A stretch of DNA of 64,000 nt from Microbacteriaceae bacterium UBA1487 (GTDB taxonomy: Bacteria; Actinomycetota; Actinomycetes; Actinomycetales; Microbacteriaceae): contig DCRR01000001.1 of the NCBI GenBank assembly GCA_002325245.1, positions 23,813 through 87,812 of the forward strand, given 5' to 3'. This document shows positions 17,369-25,679 of the stretch, piece after piece (position 1 is the stretch's first letter; the number at the start of each line of letters is the position of its first letter). The position numbers were made by a program, and so were the translations under genes. The notes beneath the pieces are model-generated. The model made no database searches and was not told where the DNA came from. It was given only the letters and a program-made list of their open reading frames with translations.

Positions 17369-17932
17369 ATGGGACTCTTCGAACGGCTGTTCGGCGGCGT
17401 TGAGCAGTCGGCGGGGTCTGCGTCACCCTCGCGTCGATCGTCGTCAACGGCGGATGAGCGGGCCATTGAGCGCTACCGCTACCTGATCCGCACCGCGCCC
17501 CCCGAGACGATCGAGCAGGTGCATGTCGAGGCCTTCGGCAAGCTGAGCGATGAGCAGCGGGCCGTCATCTACGAAGAGCTCAGCCGCGGCGCCGGAACCG
17601 GCGAACGACCGCTCTCCAGCGAGCCCGCGACTCTGGCGCGCGCCGCAACGCGCGCCGAGATGCGATCGCCGGGCTCGCTCGAGAGCTCGCTGACCGCGTC
17701 GCAGTCGGCGCCCAGTTTCGGCTCGATGGTGGCGAGCACGCTGCTCGGCACCGTGGCCGGCTACGTGATCGGTTCGGCGCTCGTGAGCGCCTTCTTGCCG
17801 TGGGATGCCGCATACGACGCGCAGGACGCGAGCGGCGACGAGGGCGCCGGAGCGAGCGCTGGCGAGGTCGGCTTCGACGACGGCTCGTTCGACAGCGCGT
17901 TCGGTGCCGACCTCGGAGGCTTCGACTTCTAG
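17369..17932 (+). CDS. conserved actinobacterial protein with one membrane segment
   Basis: 187 residues from ATG 17369 behind GAAAGGAC. N-terminal MGLFERLFGG, a helical region (about 28-70, YRYLIRTAPPETIEQVHVEAFGKLSDEQRAVIYEELS), one hydrophobic segment (about 118-142) and a glycine/acidic C-terminal tail ending in GFDF. Similar proteins are often mis-annotated as cation-transporting ATPases, but no P-type ATPase motif is present. Function unknown. A TAGCCT box at 17343-17348 is a plausible -10. Confidence 0.7.
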   Translation: MGLFERLFGGVEQSAGSASPSRRSSSTADERAIERYRYLIRTAPPETIEQVHVEAFGKLSDEQRAVIYEELSRGAGTGERPLSSEPATLARAATRAEMRSPGSLESSLTASQSAPSFGSMVASTLLGTVAGYVIGSALVSAFLPWDAAYDAQDASGDEGAGASAGEVGFDDGSFDSAFGADLGGFDF

Positions 17933-17938
17933 GTTGGG

Positions 17939-18160
17939 CTACGCCCGGGCCACGCGCTCGGCCGCCGTCTCCAGGTCGAGGCACTGGGCCACCTCGACCG
18001 CGGTGTTGTAGACGGGTCCCGACAGCGCGACGTAGACGCGGCCCGCGCAGACGACGTAGCCGATGGTCGCGGTTTCGCGCTCGACGCGGTAGATGCCCTC
18101 GACCGCCTGCGTGACGAGCAGCTCCGCGCCTCGCGTGTCGTGCCCGATGGTGTCCTTCAT
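17939..18160 (-). CDS. small hypothetical protein
   Basis: 73 residues from ATG 18160 with GGGAGG just upstream. The sequence alternates hydrophobic and polar residues (YVVCAGRVYVALSGP) and ends in a short helix (AAERVARA). No signal peptide. The longer open frame upstream lacks a start signal. No family recognised. Confidence 0.6.
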   Translation of the reverse strand: MKDTIGHDTRGAELLVTQAVEGIYRVERETATIGYVVCAGRVYVALSGPVYNTAVEVAQCLDLETAAERVARA

Positions 18161-18445
18161 GGTGCCTCCCGGCTCGTCATCGTGCCGGTGCGAAGTGTGG
18201 ACTCCGCGCCGATCCGGAATCACTTCCATGACACACCCGGATTCGCCGAGGAGCAAGGGTCGTACCCGAGTATTTGCCGAGACTCCACCTGTGCGTCCTC
18301 TCATGAGCCGCCCAGAGCTCGTCCAGGTTGATGTCGCAGTATCGATGTGGGCCCAGTTGGGCGCGGTGTGCATCTTCCGCCGAGTTCCCCGGTTGCCGGG
18401 CCCTCACCCCTCGTTGAACGGCCACAGTCGGCTTCTCGGCGCGTC
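18161..18445. other. divergent intergenic region
   Basis: About 285 bp between the small leftward gene and the M23 peptidase. It contains short GC hairpins (for example CCCCGGTTGCCGGG near 18389) but no open frame with convincing coding features. It was inspected for a c-di-AMP (ydaO) riboswitch, which often precedes actinobacterial wall hydrolases; the conserved core was not found. Confidence 0.4.
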
Positions 18446-19228
18446 ATGCGCGCAGCGCACTGGCGTGCGCCCGATCGAAAGTGCTCCTCCTTGTTCCACT
18501 CCCACGTCCCGCCCGCAGTGCCCCTGCCCCACGACCCTGATCTGCTCCCCAACGTCGACATCGAAGAACACCACGTCTTCGGCTCTCGGCGCGCCTTTCT
18601 CGACCTCGGCCGTCGCAAGCTCGCCGTCGGCGCCGCGGCGATCTGCCTGATGAGCCTCGGCATCAACGAGCTCCCCGCCGCCGCGACCACGGTCCAGGCG
18701 GAAGAAGCGGAGGCGAGCCTGCAGTCGTTCTCCACGGGCTACGTCGCCACGCCGGAGATCGAGCGCAGCGGCTACGACGTGTCGAGCTACACCGTCGTGC
18801 AGTGGCCGATCAATCCGGGCACCGCCGTCAGCGACTACTTCGGATCCCGGGTCCCACCGTGTGCCACGTGCTCGTCGTACCACCTCGGCATCGACTGGGA
18901 TGCGGAGTCGGGCAGCGCGGTCGGCGCGATCGCCGAGGGAACCGTCGTCGGCCTCGACAGCATCTCAGGCGACCTGGGGGTGCACGTCGTGATCGAGCAC
19001 GAGATCGACGGTCAGATCGTCCGCAGCGTCTACGCGCACCTGCTGTCCGGAAGCGTGCCGGTGGCGGTCGGCCAGACCGTGTCGCCGGGCGACACCGTCG
19101 GACGAGTCGGCAACACCGGTCTCAGCACCGGTGCGCACCTCCACCTCGCGATGATCGACGTCGACGGCACCTTCTTCGACCCGCTGTCGTGGCTGCAGTC
19201 CCACGTCAACGTCGAGTGGGGTCAGTAG
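18446..19228 (+). CDS. secreted M23 (LytM-type) peptidase
   Basis: About 260 residues from ATG 18446; GTG 18518 is an alternative and the true start is uncertain. A hydrophilic N-terminal part is followed by a membrane/signal segment (LAVGAAAICLMSLGINELPAAATT), and a C-terminal LytM domain. Zinc ligands are visible as HLGIDWD (HxxxD) and HLH (GAHLHLAM), so the domain appears complete. It is predicted to cut peptidoglycan cross-bridges outside the cell, in growth or division. No SH3 or LysM domain is seen. Confidence 0.83.
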   Translation: MRAAHWRAPDRKCSSLFHSHVPPAVPLPHDPDLLPNVDIEEHHVFGSRRAFLDLGRRKLAVGAAAICLMSLGINELPAAATTVQAEEAEASLQSFSTGYVATPEIERSGYDVSSYTVVQWPINPGTAVSDYFGSRVPPCATCSSYHLGIDWDAESGSAVGAIAEGTVVGLDSISGDLGVHVVIEHEIDGQIVRSVYAHLLSGSVPVAVGQTVSPGDTVGRVGNTGLSTGAHLHLAMIDVDGTFFDPLSWLQSHVNVEWGQ

Positions 19229-19235
19229 GCGCGGG

Positions 19236-19241
19236 TAGCCT
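19236..19241 (+). promoter_or_regulatory. -10 box, leaderless promoter
   Basis: TAGCCT, six-base gap (GTCCCG), GTG at 19248. Confidence 0.6.
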
Positions 19242-19247
19242 GTCCCG

Positions 19248-19760
19248 GTGACCTCGCCGCGCATCCGTCCCTACGCACCCGACGACCTCGACGCACTGGT
19301 CGCCATCAACGACGCCGCGTACCCGGCGGTGCCGGTCACGGGGCGCACGGAGCTTGCCGCGCTTGCCGAGCTCGCCGTGCCGCGCCTCGTGGTGGACGAC
19401 GGTGCTCCGGCCGGCTTCCTCTTCGCGCTGCCCCCGGGTCGTGACTACGACAGCGAGAACTATCGCTGGTTCAGCGAACGCGCCGAGCGCACCGGACGGG
19501 GCTTCCTCTACGTCGATCGCATCGTGCTGGCTCCTCGACTTCAGAGCCAGGGCTTCGGCCCTCGACTGTACGCGGCGGTCTTCGAGGCCGCGCGCGCCGC
19601 GGGGCACCCCGAAGTGCTCTGCGAAGTCAACGTCGAGCCGCCGAACCCGGGCTCTCTCGCCTTCCATGGCCGGCTCGGATTCCGTGAGGTCGGGCGGCAG
19701 TCGACCAAGGGCGGACGCGTCGAGGTCGCGCTGTTCGCCGCCGAGGTGCCACGGGCCTAG
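19248..19760 (+). CDS. GNAT family N-acetyltransferase
   Basis: 170 residues with the GNAT order of elements: RIRPYAPDDLDALVAIND at the N-terminus, VDRIVLAPRLQSQGFGPRLY (the acetyl-CoA pyrophosphate loop, QSQGFG in place of the consensus RxxGxG/A), and LAFHGRLGFREVG near the end. GTG start supported by the leaderless -10. The acceptor substrate is unknown. Confidence 0.85.
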   Translation: MTSPRIRPYAPDDLDALVAINDAAYPAVPVTGRTELAALAELAVPRLVVDDGAPAGFLFALPPGRDYDSENYRWFSERAERTGRGFLYVDRIVLAPRLQSQGFGPRLYAAVFEAARAAGHPEVLCEVNVEPPNPGSLAFHGRLGFREVGRQSTKGGRVEVALFAAEVPRA

Positions 19761-19763
19761 CAT
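19758..19763 (+). promoter_or_regulatory. -10 box, leaderless promoter
   Basis: TAGCAT overlaps the GNAT stop; six-base gap, then ATG at 19770. Confidence 0.6.
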
Positions 19764-19769
19764 CAACAC

Positions 19770-20588
19770 ATGACCACCCCCGCGCCCACGGTGTCGATCG
19801 TGATTCCGGCGTACAACGAGGAGTCGACGATTCGCGCGTGCGTCGTCGCGGCGATCGAGCAGACGGTTCCCGCCGACGAGATCCTCGTGATCGACAACAA
19901 GTCGACCGACGGCACGCTCGCGCTGCTGCACTCGCTGCAGCAGGAGTTTCCCGCTGCGCCGCTGCGCGTCTTCTCGCAAGCCGCCGAGCAGGGGCTCGTC
20001 CCGACGCGGAACTTCGGCATGGACCTGGCGCTCGGCGAGGTGATCGGGAGAATCGACGCCGACTCGGTGCTCGAACCCGACTGGGTCGAGCAGGTGAAGG
20101 CGATCTTCGCCGACCCGAGCGTCGGCGCGGCGACCGGGCCGGTGATCTACTACGACATGCCGTTGCGGCGCTGGGGCCACCGAGCCGACGACACCCTGCG
20201 TCGCGGCATTCTGAAGCTCGCGCGCGACTACCATTTCGTGTTCGGCAGCAACATGGCCGTGCGCGCGAGCGCCTGGCACGACATCCGTGACGTCGTGTGC
20301 CGGGACGAAGCCGACGAGATGCACGAAGACATCGACATCAGCATCCACCTGTTCGATCGCGGGCACCGCGTGGTGTACGGCTCGAAGATGGTCGCCGGAA
20401 TGTCGGCACGACGGCTCGACGACAGCCCGCGCGACTACTTCTACTACGTGCGCCGCTTCGACCGCACCTACGATGCCCACGGGATCACGAACCCCGCGCT
20501 TCGGGCGCCGATGGTGATCTTCTCGGCGATCTACCCGCTGCTGCACGGGGTGCGCTGGTCACGAGCCCGCCGGGCCGCCCTGCGCTGA
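19770..20588 (+). CDS. family 2 glycosyltransferase
   Basis: 272 residues, GT-A fold. The N-terminal VSIVIPAYNEESTIRACV and LVIDNKSTDGT are the nucleotide-sugar binding strands; IDADSVLEPDW contains the DxD metal site. A YYVRRFDRTYDAHG segment follows, and the C-terminus is hydrophobic (MVIFSAIYPLLHGV), possibly membrane-associated. Probably transfers a sugar to an envelope glycolipid or polysaccharide; donor and acceptor unknown. Confidence 0.87.
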   Translation: MTTPAPTVSIVIPAYNEESTIRACVVAAIEQTVPADEILVIDNKSTDGTLALLHSLQQEFPAAPLRVFSQAAEQGLVPTRNFGMDLALGEVIGRIDADSVLEPDWVEQVKAIFADPSVGAATGPVIYYDMPLRRWGHRADDTLRRGILKLARDYHFVFGSNMAVRASAWHDIRDVVCRDEADEMHEDIDISIHLFDRGHRVVYGSKMVAGMSARRLDDSPRDYFYYVRRFDRTYDAHGITNPALRAPMVIFSAIYPLLHGVRWSRARRAALR

Positions 20589-20607
20589 CGCCGCGAGGCG
20601 CACGCGC

Positions 20608-20613
20608 TATGCT
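20608..20613 (+). promoter_or_regulatory. -10 box before the TPP riboswitch
   Basis: TATGCT with a possible -35 CTGACG at 20584-20589 (18-base spacer), starting the leader just before the aptamer. The -35 overlaps the end of the GT2 gene. Confidence 0.5.
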
Positions 20614-20621
20614 CGGGGACG

Positions 20622-20712
20622 AACACGGGAGTCCGGTAGGCCGGGCTGAGAGGAAGCTCATCAAGCTTCGACCGTCGAACCTGATCCGGATCATGCCGGC
20701 GCAGGGAGGCAT
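20622..20712 (+). ncRNA. TPP (THI-box) riboswitch
   Basis: The leader contains the conserved THI elements in order: CGGGAGTCC, then GGCTGAGAGG (about 20643), a variable stem (AAGCTCATCAAGCTT), the GACC turn, GAACCTGATCCGGATCATGCC and GCGCAGGGA (20700-20707). TPP binding in such leaders switches off translation or transcription. It precedes the ykoE-type transporter genes, which fits control of thiamine or HMP uptake. Confidence 0.93.
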
Positions 20713-20778
20713 CTCTGGTTGATCGCCCATCGCGCGATTGATCGCCCGTGCACTTTCCTCAACGAAAGGGCACGATTC

Positions 20779-21402
20779 GTGACCACGCAATCCACTCTTC
20801 CCACCTCCGCGAAGCGGACGATCGTCTGGCGCTGGCGCGTCGTCGACGTCGTCGTGGCCGCCGTCATCGGCGTCGCCGCCGGAGTGGTGTTCTGGGCCTT
20901 CGGGCTCGCCTACTCGATCCCGGGCGACGCGCTCGGGGCGCTCCTCCCCGGGGCCCAGGGCCTGCTGTACGGCGTCTGGCTGTTCGCGGGCGTGCTCGGC
21001 GGCATCATCATCCGCAAGCCCGGAGCGGCGCTGTTCACCGAACTGGTCGCGGCGAGCGTCTCGGCGCTCATCGGCACCTACTGGGGGCCGCTCACGCTCG
21101 TCTCCGGCCTCGTGCAGGGCCTCGGCGCCGAACTGGTGCTGCTCGCCTTCCTCTACGCCAACTGGCGCGTCTACGTCGCGATGCTCGCCGGCGCGGGTGC
21201 CGGCCTCGCGGCGGCACTCAGCGAGTTCGTCATCTACTACGTCGGCGTCGAGCCGGCCTTCATGGTCGTCTACGCGATCTGCTTCGCGATCTCGGGTGCT
21301 GTGATCGCCGGACTCGGCTCGTGGCTGCTCATGCGGGCGCTCGCGGCGACCGGGGCGCTCAGCCGCTTCGCCGCCGGACGCGAGCGGACCGCCGAGGTCT
21401 AG
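20779..21402 (+). CDS. ykoE: ECF transporter S component, YkoE-type (thiamine/HMP)
   Basis: 207 residues with about six membrane segments, the size of the substrate-binding S component of an ECF transporter. Family features include the RVVDVVVAAVIGVAAGVVFW start and the acidic FTELVAASVSALIGTYWG segment. GTG start at 20779 with GAAAGGG upstream; the open frame from 20719 is not used. Under the TPP riboswitch and followed by the ATPase and T component, so it probably captures thiamine or hydroxymethylpyrimidine at the cytoplasmic membrane. Confidence 0.9.
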   Translation: MTTQSTLPTSAKRTIVWRWRVVDVVVAAVIGVAAGVVFWAFGLAYSIPGDALGALLPGAQGLLYGVWLFAGVLGGIIIRKPGAALFTELVAASVSALIGTYWGPLTLVSGLVQGLGAELVLLAFLYANWRVYVAMLAGAGAGLAAALSEFVIYYVGVEPAFMVVYAICFAISGAVIAGLGSWLLMRALAATGALSRFAAGRERTAEV

Positions 21403-21410
21403 GCACGCTC

Positions 21411-22907
21411 ATGACCCCACCCGTGACGCACTCGGACACCGCGACGCACCTCGGTGCGCCCGCGCGTCTGAGCGCGCACGGGTGGGGCTGGCGGCACGCC
21501 GGGCGACGCGCCTGGGCGGTGCGCGCGCTCGACGTCAGCATCGAGCCGGGGGAGCGGGTGCTGCTGCTCGGTCCTTCGGGCTCCGGGAAGTCCACGCTGC
21601 TCGCGGGCCTCGCCGGGGTGCTCGGCGGTGCGGAGGAGGGTGAGACCGAGGGGACGCTGCGCGTCGACCGGGATCAGCCCGCCGCCGCGCGCGGGCGCGT
21701 CGGACTGGTGCTGCAGGATCCCGAGTCCCACGCGGTCATGGCCCGCGTCGGAGACGACGTCGCGTTCGGTCCCGAGAACCTCGGGGTGCCGCGCGACGAG
21801 ATCTGGTCACGCGTGGACGCGGCGCTGGCCGCGGTCGGGCTCGACGTCGGACGCGCGCACTCCACCTCGGCGCTCTCGGGCGGGCAGAAGCAGCGCCTCG
21901 CGCTCGCCGGGGTGCTCGCCATGCGGCCGGGGGCGCTGCTGCTGGACGAGCCGACCGCGAATCTCGACCCGGCGGGTGCCCGGGAGGTTCGCGACGCGGT
22001 CGCCGAGGTGATCGATCGCACCGGGGCGACGCTCCTCGTCGTGGAGCATCGAGTCGACCTGTGGCACGACCTCGTCAATCGCGTGCTGGTGCTCGGTGCC
22101 GATGGCTCGCTCATCGCCGACGGCACGCCGGCGCGGATTCTCGAGGAGCGCGGCGCGGAGCTGGCGGCCGGCGGAGTGTGGGTGCCGGGGCGGGAGCCGC
22201 GGCTCGCATCTCGGCCAGCAGGCTCGGCCGGCCCCGAGATGGTCTCGGCCACGGCGCTGCGCGTGGCCCGGGAGCGCGGCCGCCCGCTGCCGTGGACGCT
22301 CGACGCCACGTTCTCCGCGGGCGAGACTGTCGCGCTGACCGGGCCGAACGGCGTGGGCAAGTCCACGCTCGCGCTCACCCTCGCCGGCCTCGTTCCCCCC
22401 GCCGCGGGGAGCGTCGACGCGAGCCCGGAGCTGGCGGGCGGACTGGCCGGCGCCCCGCACCGCTGGCGCTCGCGCGAGCTGCTGACCCGCTTCGGAATGG
22501 TCTTCCAGGCGCCCGAGCACCAGTTCGTCGCGGCGACCGTGCGCGAGGAGCTCGCGGTCGGTCCCCGGAGTCTGGGGCTGTCCGAGGCGGAGGTCGAGGC
22601 GCACGTCGGCGGCCTGCTCGACCGACTCGGCCTGGCCGCGCTCGCGGGCGCGAACCCGTTCACGCTGTCCGGCGGGCAGAAGCGCCGACTCTCGGTCGGC
22701 ACCGCCCTCGCGACGCGTCCGCGGGTTCTGCTCCTGGACGAGCCGACTTTCGGACAGGATGCGCTGAGCTGGGCCTCCCTCGTCGAGCTCATCGACGAGG
22801 TGCGTGCCGAGGGAAGCGCGGTGATCGCGGCATCTCACGATGAGCACTTCGTGCGCGAGGCTGCCACGACGCAGCTTCGGCTGACGGCAGCCGGGGTGGG
22901 CTCATGA
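21411..22907 (+). CDS. ykoD: ECF transporter fused tandem ATPase (YkoD-type)
   Basis: 498 residues: two ABC ATPase domains in one chain. Domain 1: Walker A GPSGSGKST (K60), signature LSGGQKQR, Walker B LLLDEPT. Domain 2: Walker A GPNGVGKST (about residue 310), LSGGQKRR, LLLDEPTFGQD. It energises the YkoE/YkoC complex. ATG at 21411, nine bases after the ykoE stop; the stop overlaps the EcfT start (ATGA). Confidence 0.93.
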   Translation: MTPPVTHSDTATHLGAPARLSAHGWGWRHAGRRAWAVRALDVSIEPGERVLLLGPSGSGKSTLLAGLAGVLGGAEEGETEGTLRVDRDQPAAARGRVGLVLQDPESHAVMARVGDDVAFGPENLGVPRDEIWSRVDAALAAVGLDVGRAHSTSALSGGQKQRLALAGVLAMRPGALLLDEPTANLDPAGAREVRDAVAEVIDRTGATLLVVEHRVDLWHDLVNRVLVLGADGSLIADGTPARILEERGAELAAGGVWVPGREPRLASRPAGSAGPEMVSATALRVARERGRPLPWTLDATFSAGETVALTGPNGVGKSTLALTLAGLVPPAAGSVDASPELAGGLAGAPHRWRSRELLTRFGMVFQAPEHQFVAATVREELAVGPRSLGLSEAEVEAHVGGLLDRLGLAALAGANPFTLSGGQKRRLSVGTALATRPRVLLLDEPTFGQDALSWASLVELIDEVRAEGSAVIAASHDEHFVREAATTQLRLTAAGVGS

Positions 22908-23698
22908 CGGCGACGCTCGCGCCGGCGACCGGACTCGTCACGACGTCGCCGCTCGAACGGATCAACCCGGTCGCACGGCTGCTCGCGGCGTTGCTGCTCG
23001 CCGCGGTGCTCGTCATGTCGATCGACCCGGTCTCGGCGGGCGTGGCCCTCATCCTCGAGATCCCGCTCGTGCTGATGAGCGGCCTCGGCTGGCGGGGATT
23101 CTGGGCCCGCACCTGGCCGGTCTGGATCGCGGCGCCGTTGGCGGGGCTCACGGTGGCGCTATACGGGCGCGCCGGGGGCGCGGTGCTCTTCGAGTGGGCA
23201 CTCATCCGCATCAGCGAGGGCTCGCTCCTGCTCTCGCTCGCGACCGTGCTGCGCGTGCTGGCGATCGCGCTGCCCGGCATCGTGCTGTTCGCCCGGGTCG
23301 ATCCGACCGATCTCGCCGACGGGCTGGCGCAGGTGCTGCGCCTGCCCAGCCGGTTCGTCCTCGGGGCGCTCGCCGCGTTCCGCCTGCTGGGAGTGCTCCG
23401 CGACGACTGGCGAGCCCTCGAACTGGCCCGGCGCGCGCGCGGAATCGCCGACCGCGGACGGATCCGTCGGTTCGCCGGCATGGCGTTCGCGCTCCTCGTG
23501 CTGTCGATCCGACGGGGGAGCACCCTCGCCACCGCGATGGAGGCGCGCGGATTCGGCGGCGACACCCCTCGCACCTGGGCGCGCGAGTCCCGTTTCGGCG
23601 CGAATGGCTGGCTGCTGCTCGTGGCCACCGGCGTCGTGGGGGGCATCGCCGTCGCCGTCGCCGTCCTGACGGGAGCGTGGACGTTCGTTGTCCAGTGA
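22904..23698 (+). CDS. ykoC: ECF transporter T component (YkoC/EcfT)
   Basis: 264 residues with about five to six membrane segments, opening with the ERINPVARLLAALLLAAVL signature. The C-terminal half has the two coupling-helix motifs seen as RARGIADRGRIRRFAG and MEARGFGG, which contact the ATPases. Start overlaps the ATPase stop. Completes the riboswitch-controlled YkoEDC transporter. Confidence 0.9.
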   Translation: MTATLAPATGLVTTSPLERINPVARLLAALLLAAVLVMSIDPVSAGVALILEIPLVLMSGLGWRGFWARTWPVWIAAPLAGLTVALYGRAGGAVLFEWALIRISEGSLLLSLATVLRVLAIALPGIVLFARVDPTDLADGLAQVLRLPSRFVLGALAAFRLLGVLRDDWRALELARRARGIADRGRIRRFAGMAFALLVLSIRRGSTLATAMEARGFGGDTPRTWARESRFGANGWLLLVATGVVGGIAVAVAVLTGAWTFVVQ

Positions 23699-24248
23699 CC
23701 CCGACGCGCTGAGCGCGCACCTGCTGCGCGAGGTGGCACGCGCGTGCCTCGGCTCCGCACCTCGACCCGTCGTCCTGATCGACGGCGGCTCCGGCGCCGG
23801 CAAGACCACCTTTGCGCGACGTCTGCTGTCGCTCCTGGCGACGCCCGCCGGCGAAGCGCAGCTCGTGAGCCTCGACGACTTCTATCCGGGCTGGGATGGG
23901 CTGCGAGAGGGCAGCGAGATGGTGCACGCGGATGTGCTCCGCGACCGCGATCCGGGCTGGCGAGGCTGGGACTGGCAGGCGAACCGGTCAGCCGAGTGGC
24001 ATCCGCTCGACCCGCAGCGGCCGCTTCTCATCGAGGGATGCGGGGCGCTGAGCGCCGCCAACCGGCGCGGTGCGAGCTTTGGGATCTGGCTGGAGCTGGA
24101 GGCGGAGGAGCGCAAGCGGCGGGCGCTGGGGCGCGACGGCATCCTCTATGCTCCGCACTGGGATCGCTGGGCCGCTCAGGAGTCCGTCTTCCGGCTGGAG
24201 GAGCCCCCGGCGCCGCTCGCCGATCTGGTCATCGATCTGAACTCGTAG
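23688..24248 (+). CDS. P-loop nucleoside/nucleotide kinase-like protein (paralog 1)
   Basis: 186 residues, uridine-kinase-like fold. Walker A DGGSGAGKTTFARRLL, the substrate-lid segment SLDDFYPGWDGLREGSEMVHADVLRDRDPGWRGWDWQ, and EGCGALSAANR. The chosen start is TTG at 23688, overlapping the EcfT stop by 11 bp; GTG at 23733 is possible but would cut into the N-terminal helix. About half of the positions in these landmarks match the next gene, with both sharing the WDW and SAEWH segments. The phosphate acceptor is unknown. A link to thiamine precursor phosphorylation is conceivable from context but unproved. Confidence 0.75.
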   Translation: MSSDPDALSAHLLREVARACLGSAPRPVVLIDGGSGAGKTTFARRLLSLLATPAGEAQLVSLDDFYPGWDGLREGSEMVHADVLRDRDPGWRGWDWQANRSAEWHPLDPQRPLLIEGCGALSAANRRGASFGIWLELEAEERKRRALGRDGILYAPHWDRWAAQESVFRLEEPPAPLADLVIDLNS

Positions 24249-24263
24249 CCGCGGGTTTCTCGC

Positions 24264-24269
24264 TACTGT
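24264..24269 (+). promoter_or_regulatory. -10 box, leaderless promoter
   Basis: TACTGT, six-base gap (GGGGCC), ATG at 24276. Confidence 0.6.
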
Positions 24270-24275
24270 GGGGCC

Positions 24276-24845
24276 ATGGCGAGGGGGAAAGAGCAGCGGC
24301 CGGCGGAGATCCTGGTGGATCGGATTCGGGCGCGCGCGACAGATCGGATCGTCGTGCTTGTCGACGGGCCAGCGTGTTCGGGCAAGACGACGTTGGCGGA
24401 CGAGATCGCGTACGCGCTCAAAGCGCAGCTCGTGCACATGGACGCCTTCTACCCCGGTTGGGGAGGCCTCGAGGTCGGCAGCTCGATCGTGTCCAGTTCT
24501 CTGCTGGCTGCCGAGTCGCCGGGCTACCACCGCTGGGATTGGGCGACGGGCAAGCAGGCCGAGTGGCACAAGGTCAACCCTCGCAAGCACCTGGTGATCG
24601 AAGGCTCCGGCGCCCTCAGTGCGGAGAACCTCGCGCTGGCGACCTATGGCGTCTGGATTCATCTTCCGCTGCTGGAGCGCCGCGAGCGCAAGCGACTCCG
24701 TGACGGCAGCCTCAACATGGAGCACTGGGACTTCTGGGCGATGCAGGAGCGCGCGTTCTACCAGCGCGAGCGCCCCGATCTCATCGCGCACACCGTTCTC
24801 GACAGCGGGAGCAACGTGCTCTCGCCCGAGAAGACGGACGACTGA
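24276..24845 (+). CDS. P-loop nucleoside/nucleotide kinase-like protein (paralog 2)
   Basis: 189 residues. Walker A DGPACSGKTTLADEIA, MDAFYPGWGGLEVGS, HRWDWATGKQAEWHKVNP and EGSGALSAENLALATYGVWI align with the same landmarks in the preceding gene, so the two are tandem paralogs. The start and promoter are its own (leaderless -10), unlike the first copy, which is translationally tied to the ECF operon. Predicted cytoplasmic ATP-dependent kinase, substrate unknown. Confidence 0.8.
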   Translation: MARGKEQRPAEILVDRIRARATDRIVVLVDGPACSGKTTLADEIAYALKAQLVHMDAFYPGWGGLEVGSSIVSSSLLAAESPGYHRWDWATGKQAEWHKVNPRKHLVIEGSGALSAENLALATYGVWIHLPLLERRERKRLRDGSLNMEHWDFWAMQERAFYQRERPDLIAHTVLDSGSNVLSPEKTDD

Positions 24846-24846
24846 C

Positions 24847-25200
24847 TCAGGCCCAGCCGAGGCGGTGCAGCTCAGCGTCGTCGATGCCGTAGTAGTGGGC
24901 GATCTCGTGGACGAGCGTCACGTGGATCTCGTGGCGCAGCGCCTCCAGGTCGTCGCAGATCGCGAGAAGCGGCTCGCGGAACAGCACGATCCGGTCGGGG
25001 AGCTCCCCGAAGCCGTACTGGTCGCGGTCGGTGAGCGCGACGCCCTCGTAGACGCCCAGCAGATCGAGTGAGCCGTCCTCGGGCCGCGCCTCGGTGACGA
25101 ACACCAGGTTCTCGAGCCCCTCGACCATCTCGTCGGGGAGCGCATCGAGTTCGTCGACGACGATCGACTCGAACTCGTCTTCGCTCAGCTCGAGGCTCAT
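24847..25200 (-). CDS. zincin-like metallopeptidase family protein
   Basis: 117 residues. The C-terminal HEIHVTLVHEIAHYYGIDDAEL holds the MMP-like HExxHxxGxxD zinc motif (HEIAHYYGIDD). The preceding acidic region is typical of the small one-domain putative Zn-dependent proteases of actinobacteria. Starts at ATG 25200, overlapping the DUF2017 stop (ATGA); last gene of the clpS-DUF2017-metallopeptidase operon, whose order is conserved in this lineage. Activity undemonstrated. Confidence 0.85.
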   Translation of the reverse strand: MSLELSEDEFESIVVDELDALPDEMVEGLENLVFVTEARPEDGSLDLLGVYEGVALTDRDQYGFGELPDRIVLFREPLLAICDDLEALRHEIHVTLVHEIAHYYGIDDAELHRLGWA

Positions 25201-25679
25201 CGCGGGCCCTCCGTCGTCGCGTCGAGTGCCTCCACCAGATTCCACTGCAGTGCGCCCACCCAGTCGTACACCTCCGCCATCAGCCCCTCGCCATGGTCTC
25301 CATCGTGGTGGATGCCGAGACGCTCGGCGAGCACCATTCGGAGGTCGGTGAGCACCGGCAGCCACCGCTCGACGCTGTCCGTCGCCGCGCGCACCGCGCT
25401 GCCGGCGTCGAGGGCGAGCAGCAGCGATGCCGCGGCCGAGGACTTGCGTTCCACGAGTCCGTCGCGGGTGTAGCGGGCGAACTCGGCGGCGGCCTCGGGG
25501 TCGCCGCGATAGCCGTCCGGGAAGATCCGCTGAACGGCGGGATCGTTCCCGCTCTCGTCGAGCACGAGGCTCATGTACTGCTCGACCAGGCTGCGCAGCA
25601 GCGCGAGCTCGGGCTCGCTGAGTCGCAGTTCCAGCTCGGCGCTCTCGCCGGTGCGGATCACGTGCACCTCGACGCTCAT
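25197..25679 (-). CDS. DUF2017 family protein
   Basis: 160 residues, mostly helical, with LELRLSEPELALLRSLVEQYMSL near the N-terminus and a VYDWVGALQWNLVEAL C-terminus. The DUF2017 assignment comes from these features and its position between clpS and the metallopeptidase, overlapping both by 4 bp. Function unknown; co-translation suggests a link to N-end-rule proteolysis or its control. Confidence 0.8.
   Translation of the reverse strand: MSVEVHVIRTGESAELELRLSEPELALLRSLVEQYMSLVLDESGNDPAVQRIFPDGYRGDPEAAAEFARYTRDGLVERKSSAAASLLLALDAGSAVRAATDSVERWLPVLTDLRMVLAERLGIHHDGDHGEGLMAEVYDWVGALQWNLVEALDATTEGPR

Noticed and set aside
17369..17932. Cation-transporting ATPase
   Set aside because: Similar proteins carry this label, but no P-type ATPase phosphorylation motif and only one membrane segment are present.
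18161..18445. c-di-AMP (ydaO) riboswitch before the M23 peptidase
   Set aside because: Expected from biology but the conserved core segments were not found.
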